Of a stretch of 64,000 nucleotides of DNA, positions 19,161 through 26,665 are shown in pieces (position 1 is the first letter of the stretch; each line of letters starts with the position of its first letter). Below the pieces are notes generated by a model, which worked only from the letters and a program-made list of their open reading frames with translations, did not search any database and was not told the DNA's origin. This DNA is from Bacteroidota bacterium (GTDB lineage: Bacteria; Bacteroidota; Bacteroidia; Chitinophagales; Saprospiraceae), in NCBI GenBank assembly GCA_016124585.1, contig WGNL01000024.1:121710-185709 (forward strand). Reading direction: 5' to 3'. The translations under genes were made by a program, and so were the position numbers.

Positions 19161-21554
19161 TTACTCGCTTCGCAATGATTTCACTGGATTCGCCAGCGCT
19201 GCTTTCACACTTTGAAAACTGACCGTCAGGAAGGCCAAACCTATCGCCAGCAGCCCAGCCAGTACAAAATGCCACCATTGGATTTCCACCCGGAAGGCAA
19301 AGCCCTGTAGCCAAGTGTTCATGGCGTACCAAGCCAGCGGCGCAGCGATTACAATGGCCATTACCACGGGTTTCAAAAAATCCTTGGCCAGTAGCCCAAC
19401 GACGCCCGCCACGGTTGCTCCGAGCACTTTTCGCACGCCGATTTCTTTGGTTCGGCGCTCCGCTGTGAAGGCAGCCAGGCCGAAAAGTCCGAGGCAGGAG
19501 ATGAAAATGGTGAGTATCGTGAACAACAGGATGACCCGGCTCATCTGCTGCTCGCTGCTGTACATCCGGTTGAGGGTATCGTCCAGAAAGGTGTACTCGA
19601 AGGCGGAGTTGGGTGCGTGTTTTTTGAAAACAGCCTCCAATTGGCTCATGGTGCTGCGCAAATCAGTGGTCTGCAATTTGATGAGGGTGAAAGGATTCCA
19701 AGCAATATCGTTTCCGTTGCAAAAAACATAGGGTGTAACCGGGCTGTGCAGGCTCTCGAAATTGAAATCCTCCACCACGCCGACGATGGTGGTGGCGCGG
19801 CCTTGGTACAGGCTGGTCAATGATTTGCCAATCGCCTCTTCGGGCGTGTAGCCTAGGAACTCAATGCCTGTTTCGTTCATCACGACCTGAATTGTTGTGT
19901 CTTCCTTTGTTTTCGGCGGCAAGGTGCGCCCGGCGAGCAGTTTCAAGGAAAGCACTTCCTCGAAACCCGGCTCGGCCCAGCAGGACGAAACTCCCACTAC
20001 TTTCTCGGCTTGGCCGGGCTTGCTCATGGTGTAGCCGCTTGTGCCTTCGCCGGGGTAGGATTGCGACCTGACCACTTTTTTCACCGAACTGAGGTTACCT
20101 GCCTCGGTATTGAAGGATTTGATTTGATCCCCGTTTTTTGCGCCAGCGGTATTGATGGCCACGACCTGATCTGGCTCAAATCCCAGTTTTTTCTGGCTGA
20201 TAAAATCGAGTTGTTGTTGAAAAACGATGGCCCCGATTATCAAGGCCACGCAGACTGTGAACTGGCTGATAACCAATGTTTTACGAAAAAAATTGGCGCT
20301 CGAAGCCCCGACCTGCACTGGCGACAGCAGTTTTTTTGGTGTAAATGAGGAAAGAAAAAGTGCCGGATAAAGCCCCGCTACCAGTGTGACCCCAGCCCAA
20401 ACCGCCGGGAATGCCCATCCCCATTTTGATTGGAGCAAACCGAGGATGCTCATTTGCCTGCCCGTTATTTGCTCAAGAAACGGCATGGTGACCTGCACCA
20501 GCAAGGTGCCCAGGGCCAGCGAAACGGCTACCAGTATGCCCGTTTCCACGAAAAAACGCTGCACCATCTGGCCGGAGCTGGCACCCAGCGTCTTGTTGAT
20601 GCCCACCTCCCGGAAACGCTGCTGGGAGCGGGCCGTGGTCATGTTCACGTAGTTGAAACAAGCCAAAAGCAGCACTGAAAGTGCGAGCCAACCCAGCCAG
20701 CGTACCTGCCGGATGTCACCCAAGCGGGTGCTGTAGCCAGCGCTCAGCCCTTGGGAGTACAGGTGCACCTCGGTAAGCGGTTGCAGCCAGAAGCTGAACC
20801 AGCGCTCATTTTCTTGCACTTGCCGGTTCAGCACCTCGTTCATCTGGCGCTCAACGGCGTCCATGTTGGCCTTGGGGTGAAGTTGGAAATAAGTCTCAAA
20901 ACTGCAATTGCTCCAGTAAAGGTTTTTGGCTGCCCAATCTTGCGAAATGAAGGAGGCCATCGCCTTTGCGTCCAAGGTGGAATTGTCCGGAAAATCTTCG
21001 AAAATCCCAGTAACCACAAGGTTTCTGTCATTTTCCAAAGTGATGGTTTTGCCCATTGGGTCATTTTGTCCGAACATTTTTTTGGCCGTCTCCTCGCTCA
21101 ATACCACCTTGTTGAGCCCGACGAGGGCAGTGTTCGGGTCGCCTTTCAGCAGCGGCACATCGAACATGCTGAACACCGTGCTGTCCACCCAGTACAGGTC
21201 TTTTTCTGCGAAATTTTGCCCCGCCACGTTGAGGAAGGCCGTTTGCCCGAAACTATGCCGAAGGAATCGGCAGTAGCTGTCCACTTCCGCAATCTCGGCA
21301 GCGAATGCAGGCCCAGCAATATTGGGTGCTGTGACCCATTTTTCCACCTTGCCTTCATAAGTCACATCCAGGCCAGCCCGATATAGGTTCGAGGCATTTT
21401 TATGAAATCTATCAAAAGACAGTTCTTCCTTCACAAACAGCGCCAAGGCCAGCGAAACGGCCAAGCCGATGGCCAGCCCCAGTAGGTTAAGCGAGGAAAA
21501 GAACGGGTTTTTCAAGAGGTTCCGAAAGGCAATTTTGATGTGGTTCGTCAGCAT
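19161..21554 (-). CDS. FtsX/MacB-type ABC permease 4 of 11
   Basis: 797 residues, start MLTNHIKIAFRNLLKNPFF. Helix 1 is LLGLAIGLAVSLALALFV. The first domain has FDVPLLKGDPNTALVG and LVVTGIFEDFPDNSTLD. FtsX motif one reads QRFREVGINKTLGASSG, with asparagine replacing the arginine found at that position in most copies; motif two is the standard RRTKEIGVRKVLGAT. Second domain: LSLKLLAGRTLPPKTKE and TTIVGVVEDFNFESLH. The tail is ANPVKSLRSE. The preceding junction (J3) is the shortest of the array. Confidence 0.9.
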   Translation of the reverse strand: MLTNHIKIAFRNLLKNPFFSSLNLLGLAIGLAVSLALALFVKEELSFDRFHKNASNLYRAGLDVTYEGKVEKWVTAPNIAGPAFAAEIAEVDSYCRFLRHSFGQTAFLNVAGQNFAEKDLYWVDSTVFSMFDVPLLKGDPNTALVGLNKVVLSEETAKKMFGQNDPMGKTITLENDRNLVVTGIFEDFPDNSTLDAKAMASFISQDWAAKNLYWSNCSFETYFQLHPKANMDAVERQMNEVLNRQVQENERWFSFWLQPLTEVHLYSQGLSAGYSTRLGDIRQVRWLGWLALSVLLLACFNYVNMTTARSQQRFREVGINKTLGASSGQMVQRFFVETGILVAVSLALGTLLVQVTMPFLEQITGRQMSILGLLQSKWGWAFPAVWAGVTLVAGLYPALFLSSFTPKKLLSPVQVGASSANFFRKTLVISQFTVCVALIIGAIVFQQQLDFISQKKLGFEPDQVVAINTAGAKNGDQIKSFNTEAGNLSSVKKVVRSQSYPGEGTSGYTMSKPGQAEKVVGVSSCWAEPGFEEVLSLKLLAGRTLPPKTKEDTTIQVVMNETGIEFLGYTPEEAIGKSLTSLYQGRATTIVGVVEDFNFESLHSPVTPYVFCNGNDIAWNPFTLIKLQTTDLRSTMSQLEAVFKKHAPNSAFEYTFLDDTLNRMYSSEQQMSRVILLFTILTIFISCLGLFGLAAFTAERRTKEIGVRKVLGATVAGVVGLLAKDFLKPVVMAIVIAAPLAWYAMNTWLQGFAFRVEIQWWHFVLAGLLAIGLAFLTVSFQSVKAALANPVKSLRSE

Positions 21555-21613
21555 GGTTGAATTTTAATTGAGTTAATGGACGACTTGAATTTCCAATTTC
21601 CTAATTTCCAGTT
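21555..21613 (-). repeat. Junction inverted repeat J3, degenerate (permease 3/4)
   Basis: Only 59 bp. TAATTGAGTTAATGG (21565-21579) faces TTGAATTTCCAATTTCC... at 21585-21610. Recognisable relation to the other junctions but poor pairing. Confidence 0.45.
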
Positions 21614-24043
21614 TTACTCGCTTCGCAATGATTTCACCGGGTTCGCCAGCGCCGCTTTGATGCTCTGGATGGAGACCGTGAAGGTCGCCACGACAACCGC
21701 TGCTAATCCAACTACCACGAATACCACCCAGCCCACCTTGATGCGGTAGGCAAAATCCTGCAACCATTTGTCCATGAGGAAATAAGCCACGGGGGAAGCA
21801 ATTACCAGCGATAAAACGACCAGTTTCAAAAAATCCTTAGAAAGCAGGCCGACGATGCCAGTGACGGAAGCACCGAGCACCTTGCGGATGCCGATTTCCT
21901 TCGTCCGTTGGCTGGCGGTGAAAATGGCAAGGCCCAACAGCCCCAAGCATGCCACGAAAATGGTCAGCCCAGCAAAGATGCCCAGTACGATGCCCGTCCT
22001 GCGCTCGGTGCGGTAGGTGTTGTACACCCGTTCATCCAGGAAGGAGTATTCGAAAGGTTCCCCAGCAGTCATTTTTTTCCAGTTACCCTCCAGTGTGCTG
22101 AGCAACCCTGCCGCATCCGCCATATTTACCTTCATGATGATGTCGCCACGGGTCTGTCGGAGGGTCATCACGAGTGGGGAAATCTGCTCATGCAAGGATT
22201 TGAAATGAAAATCCTGGATGACACCTATGACCTCGTACTGTTTGCGCAGGTCATTTTTCTTGAAGGAAGTCAAAATGGAATGTCCCAATGCCCCGTCCTG
22301 CCAATCGAAGGCTTTTGCAGCAGCTTCATTAATGATGACTTTGGAGGAGTCGGCCCCGTTTTCTTTGGAAAAATTGCGACCCTCGGCCAACTTCATGCCC
22401 AAAGTGGGGATATACTGTTCATCCACATCGTAGCGCAAAGTTTTGATGGTCTGGTCAGGTGCCAAGTCAGTAGCGAAAAACATATTATTGTCCCAGGATG
22501 GCCCTGCCGGGATGTAGCCTGAATTGCTGACACTGAGTACCCTTGCATCTTGCTGGACGGCTTGCCGGAACGCATTTTCATTCTCGCCGAGCGCCCATGC
22601 ATTGGGCACGATCAGGACCGCATCCGTATCGTAGCCAAGCTTTGAGTGTTGGATAAAATTCAACTGACGCCAAACCACACCCGTGCACACCATCAGGGTA
22701 ATGCTGAGGCAGAACTGAAAGACGACCAGCCCATTGCGCAAGCCAATGCCGCCTGTACCATTAGTAGTTTGGCCTTTCAGCACTTTTTTGGGTTGAAAAG
22801 CCGACATGAAAAATGCCGGGTAACTGCCTGCCAGCAATCCAGTGAAAACACCGAACAACAGCAAGGAAGGCAGCAACCACGGCTCAGTCAGGTAATTGAA
22901 ACTTAATTTTTGATCAGCTAATTGATTGAACAGAGGCAAAGCAAAAGTGGCCAGTACCACGCCCAGCAACAGGCTAATAAAAGCCATCAGCATGGACTCT
23001 AGGAGAAACTGCCGCAGCAACTCACCTTTCGCCGAACCCAATACTTTGCGGATGCCCACTTCCTTCGCCCGTTTGGAGCTGCCCGCAGTGCTCAGGTTCA
23101 TGAAATTGATGCAGGCGATTAGCAGCATGAAAATTGCTACGGCCATGAAAATATAGACGTACCGTACATCGCCGGGCGGGTTCAGGTCGGTTTTCATGCC
23201 CGCAGGCGTATGCAGGTGGATGCTAGTGAGCGGCTGCAATTTCATGTTCAGGTCATTGCCCTGTGCCCTAAAATCTGCAATGGACATGCCTAATCCTTCC
23301 TTCAGTTCCGGCCCCATGTACTTGTCGATGATGCCAGACAATTTCGTTTCCAATTGCTGGTAATCAGCGTTTTTGCGAAGCACCAGGTAGGTGTAAAAAT
23401 TCGATTGCATCCAAGTAGCATTCTGTGCCTCTGGCAAGCTGGCCATCGAAGTGAAGATATCCACATCGAAATGGGAAGTCACCGGCACATCTTCCATGAT
23501 GCCGACTATCCTGAAAGGTTTGTCCCAATGTTTGAAGCTGATCGTTTGCCCGATGGGGTCGGTTTTGCCATATAATTTCTCCGCCACGGTGCGGGAAATG
23601 ACGGCCATATTGGGTTGCGTCAGCACCGTTTTTGCATCACCTTCCAGCAATGGCAATGTGAATACATCGAAGAAATTGGCGTCGGCATAAGCTACCTTAA
23701 AATCCCGGAACAGGTCGCCGTCCTTTTCGATTACTTGTGTACCCGTGTAGCGCATACGGGTGGCTTCTTCCACCTCTGGGAACTCAGATTTCAGCGCTTG
23801 CGCAACGGGCGGCATCACGGTTTCCTCGTTCATTTTCTCACCCTGTACCTGAGAGTCAAAAATGACCCTTACGATGCGGTCAGCCTTTTCGTTGAACCGG
23901 TCGTAGCTTAATTCATGCTGCACAAAAAGCATGATTACCAAGCAGGTCGCAATGCCGATAGCCAAACCGGCCACGTTGATGACGGCAATGCGCTTGTGCT
24001 TGAACAAGCTGCGAAACGCTATTTTTAGATTGTTTTTAAACAT
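21614..24043 (-). CDS. FtsX/MacB-type ABC permease 3 of 11
   Basis: 809 residues and the most family-typical copy. Helix 1 is VAGLAIGIATCLVIMLFV. The first domain has FTLPLLEGDAKTVLTQPN and FRIVGIMEDVPVTSHFD, then LQPLTSIHLHTPAG before helix 2. FtsX motifs are RAKEVGIRKVLGSAKGE and QRTKEIGIRKVLGAS. Second domain: LGMKLAEGRNFSKENGAD and YEVIGVIQDFHFKSLHEQ. The tail is ANPVKSLRSE. The first loop resembles permease 11. Intact. Confidence 0.9.
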   Translation of the reverse strand: MFKNNLKIAFRSLFKHKRIAVINVAGLAIGIATCLVIMLFVQHELSYDRFNEKADRIVRVIFDSQVQGEKMNEETVMPPVAQALKSEFPEVEEATRMRYTGTQVIEKDGDLFRDFKVAYADANFFDVFTLPLLEGDAKTVLTQPNMAVISRTVAEKLYGKTDPIGQTISFKHWDKPFRIVGIMEDVPVTSHFDVDIFTSMASLPEAQNATWMQSNFYTYLVLRKNADYQQLETKLSGIIDKYMGPELKEGLGMSIADFRAQGNDLNMKLQPLTSIHLHTPAGMKTDLNPPGDVRYVYIFMAVAIFMLLIACINFMNLSTAGSSKRAKEVGIRKVLGSAKGELLRQFLLESMLMAFISLLLGVVLATFALPLFNQLADQKLSFNYLTEPWLLPSLLLFGVFTGLLAGSYPAFFMSAFQPKKVLKGQTTNGTGGIGLRNGLVVFQFCLSITLMVCTGVVWRQLNFIQHSKLGYDTDAVLIVPNAWALGENENAFRQAVQQDARVLSVSNSGYIPAGPSWDNNMFFATDLAPDQTIKTLRYDVDEQYIPTLGMKLAEGRNFSKENGADSSKVIINEAAAKAFDWQDGALGHSILTSFKKNDLRKQYEVIGVIQDFHFKSLHEQISPLVMTLRQTRGDIIMKVNMADAAGLLSTLEGNWKKMTAGEPFEYSFLDERVYNTYRTERRTGIVLGIFAGLTIFVACLGLLGLAIFTASQRTKEIGIRKVLGASVTGIVGLLSKDFLKLVVLSLVIASPVAYFLMDKWLQDFAYRIKVGWVVFVVVGLAAVVVATFTVSIQSIKAALANPVKSLRSE

Positions 24044-24124
24044 GACAATTCAATTGAGAATTGAAAATTGACAATTGAAAATTGGCAGGAGTTGGAATTA
24101 TCAATTATCCATTTTCAATTAATT
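24044..24124 (-). repeat. Junction inverted repeat J2 (permease 2/3)
   Basis: Arms 24051-24084 and 24096-24121. The centre GGCAGGAGTTGGAATTATC is identical to that of J1, the next junction upstream. Confidence 0.8.
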
Positions 24125-26584
24125 TCACTCGCTTCGCAATGATTTCACAGGGTTTGCCAAGGCAGCTTTCACGCTTTGAAAACTAATGGTCAGGAAGGCT
24201 ACCGCCATGGCAGCAAAGCCAGCGATAGCGAACACAGCCCAGTTCATGTCCACATGGAACGTGAAATCTGCCAGCCATTTATCCATGAAATACCACGCAA
24301 TGGGGAAGCCCACGACGAGCGAAATCAGCACCAGTTTCAAAAAATCACGGGCGAGCAGGCCAGTGATGCTGCTGATGCTGGCGCCCAGCACTTTGCGCAC
24401 CCCGATTTCCTTGGTTCGGCGAGAGGCGGCGTGGATGCTCAACCCGAACAGGCCCAAGCAGGCAATGAAAACAGCCAACAAGCCAAATCCCTTGCAGGTA
24501 TTGGAAAAGCGTTTTTCATCTTCGTAAAACTGAGCGATGGTTTCATCAAAAAAACTGCCGGAGAAAACCTGTTCTGGATACACTTCATCGTAAGCTTTTT
24601 GGATGGCAGCCGTGGTGGCGGCCAGGTTGTCAGGCTTGATTTTTATTCCTGCCCAGTTGTAGTAAATCTTGCGGGAACCAATCAACATCGGCTCCAATGG
24701 CTGGTGGATGGAATGGGAGTGGAAATCTTCCACCACCCCTGAAATCCGAACCTTCCGCCTGCTGCCAATGCGTAGCTCTTGGCCCACTACCTCGTCGGGA
24801 TTTGAGATGCCGAGTTTGCGAAGCAAGGTCTGATTCACCACCACTTCCTTCAAAGTATCGCTGGGTTCCAGCCACTTCCCGGCGACCAACCGCAGGCCGT
24901 AGGTTTTTTGATAGGATGCATCGGCATATTTCAGGGAGACATTGAACGGGGCATCTTCTCCGCTAGCGGGAAAAGCAAAATTGTTGGCCCAGGTATTGCC
25001 GGACGACGGTTGGTCGCTGCAAAGGCTCACCGACTCCACAGCAGGCAATTGGAGCAGTTGCTGGCGCAAAACTGGCATTTTGGCCATGCTGGCACTATCG
25101 CTGTTGAAATTGAAACTGTACACTAGGTTTTTGTCAAAACCGAGGTCTTTCTGGCGGATATACTCCAACTGGCTCAACGTGACGATGGTGCCCACGATGA
25201 AAGCCGAAGCAATGGCAAATTGCAGGACGACCAGTCCTTCCCGAACCAAACCTTGTTTTTTCATCAAAAAAGAACCGGCAGTCAGCCTTGACATCGTGTT
25301 GGTCTTCAGCGCTTCGATGGGGTCAAAGCCCGCCAGCACGATGGACGGGTAGAAGCCTGCCAGCAGTGTCACCGCCACTGCCATCGCTGCGATAAAACCC
25401 CAGGTTTGCAGAAGCATGACAAATGGCGCATCAGCGGGGACATCGGAAATGAGTTTCAGCAATGGCAGGCACAGCACCGCCAGCGTCAGCCCCAGCAATA
25501 CCGAAATCACGGTCACAGTGGCGGTTTCGCCCATGAATTGACCGATCAACTGCCCTTTGCTCACGCCCAAGGTTTTCCGCACACCCACTTCCTTGGCCCG
25601 TTGTGTAGCCTGTGCGGTGGAGAGATTGATGAAATTGAAACAGGCCATCGCCAGCACCAGCAGCCCAATGAAGGAGAGGATGCGCAGGCGGTTTTTGGTC
25701 ACAATCCGGCCCGTTGGGTTGTAGAGTTCTGCGTTGTAATGCAGGTCGGAAAGCGGCTGAAGCTCGTGGACTTTTTGTTCGTTTTCCAGACCGCCTTCCA
25801 TCTTGTATTCTTTCTCTCCTACGGTGCGGACGACTTCATTGGCCGCCGTAAGTTGGTCAGCGCTTTTAAGTAGGGCGAAAGCTTGATTGTTGGAACTGCA
25901 AGCACCCCAATTGTCCTCCCCGTAAAAATAATTTCGGCTGTTGGCCTCCAAGGTGGCGTAGGAAATGAGGCAGCCGATGGGAAAGTCACAGTTGGCGGGC
26001 ATTTCGGCCATCACGCCCCGTACCGTCAAGGTCACCAGGTTATCCATAATGACTGTCTGGCTCATGGCAGCATGGGCATCCCCGAAGCATTTTTCCGCCC
26101 ATTTTTTTGTCAAAATAACCGAACCGTTGTCCCTCAGGGCCGTGTTCGGGTCGCCTTCCAACAGCTTTAGCTTGAAGATTTTGAGGTAGGCTGGTTCCAC
26201 AAAAAATGAAACCATATCGTCGGGCTGATTGAATTTTTTCAAAGGAGCACCGCCATTGGGATCGGGAACGGTCAGGGTCGGCCAGGCATCCCTGGATCGG
26301 CTGAATTCCTCGAACTGTGGTACTGCCTGCTCCACGGCGTTGGCTGCCGGAAGTGGCATGCAAGTCGTCCAGTTTTCACCTTCCGCATTGCGGTCATGTC
26401 TCACCACCCGAACGATTCGGTCATAGTTTTCAAAATTCTTATTGAATCCCAATTCGAAATCCACGATGCGGTAGATGAGCAGCACAGCCGCCATGCCGAT
26501 GGCGAGGCCCACCACATTGATGAGCGAGTAAGTGCTATTCTTCCGCAAGGTGCGCCAAACGATTTTTAAATTGTTTTGAAACAT
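24125..26584 (-). CDS. FtsX/MacB-type ABC permease 2 of 11
   Basis: 819 residues. Helix 1 is VVGLAIGMAAVLLIYRIVD. The first periplasmic domain has the block PNGGAPLKKFN shared only with permease 1, then EKCFGDAHAAMSQT. FtsX motifs are RAKEVGVRKTLGVSKGQL and RRTKEIGVRKVLGAS. Second domain: CSDQPSSGNTWANNFAF (permease 1 has SDQPSSTNTWSSNF) and VRISGVVEDFHSHSI. The tail is ANPVKSLRSE. It is the clear sister of permease 1. Both sides carry junction elements with the same centre. Confidence 0.9.
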   Translation of the reverse strand: MFQNNLKIVWRTLRKNSTYSLINVVGLAIGMAAVLLIYRIVDFELGFNKNFENYDRIVRVVRHDRNAEGENWTTCMPLPAANAVEQAVPQFEEFSRSRDAWPTLTVPDPNGGAPLKKFNQPDDMVSFFVEPAYLKIFKLKLLEGDPNTALRDNGSVILTKKWAEKCFGDAHAAMSQTVIMDNLVTLTVRGVMAEMPANCDFPIGCLISYATLEANSRNYFYGEDNWGACSSNNQAFALLKSADQLTAANEVVRTVGEKEYKMEGGLENEQKVHELQPLSDLHYNAELYNPTGRIVTKNRLRILSFIGLLVLAMACFNFINLSTAQATQRAKEVGVRKTLGVSKGQLIGQFMGETATVTVISVLLGLTLAVLCLPLLKLISDVPADAPFVMLLQTWGFIAAMAVAVTLLAGFYPSIVLAGFDPIEALKTNTMSRLTAGSFLMKKQGLVREGLVVLQFAIASAFIVGTIVTLSQLEYIRQKDLGFDKNLVYSFNFNSDSASMAKMPVLRQQLLQLPAVESVSLCSDQPSSGNTWANNFAFPASGEDAPFNVSLKYADASYQKTYGLRLVAGKWLEPSDTLKEVVVNQTLLRKLGISNPDEVVGQELRIGSRRKVRISGVVEDFHSHSIHQPLEPMLIGSRKIYYNWAGIKIKPDNLAATTAAIQKAYDEVYPEQVFSGSFFDETIAQFYEDEKRFSNTCKGFGLLAVFIACLGLFGLSIHAASRRTKEIGVRKVLGASISSITGLLARDFLKLVLISLVVGFPIAWYFMDKWLADFTFHVDMNWAVFAIAGFAAMAVAFLTISFQSVKAALANPVKSLRSE

Positions 26585-26665
26585 GACAATTCAATTGAGA
26601 ATTGAAAATTGACAATGGAAAATTGGCAGGAGTTGGAATTATCCATTATTCATTTTCAATTGTTA
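26585..26665 (-). repeat. Junction inverted repeat J1 (permease 1/2)
   Basis: Arms 26592-26625 and 26637-26662. The centre and most of both arms match J2, consistent with duplication of a permease together with its 3' element. Confidence 0.8.
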
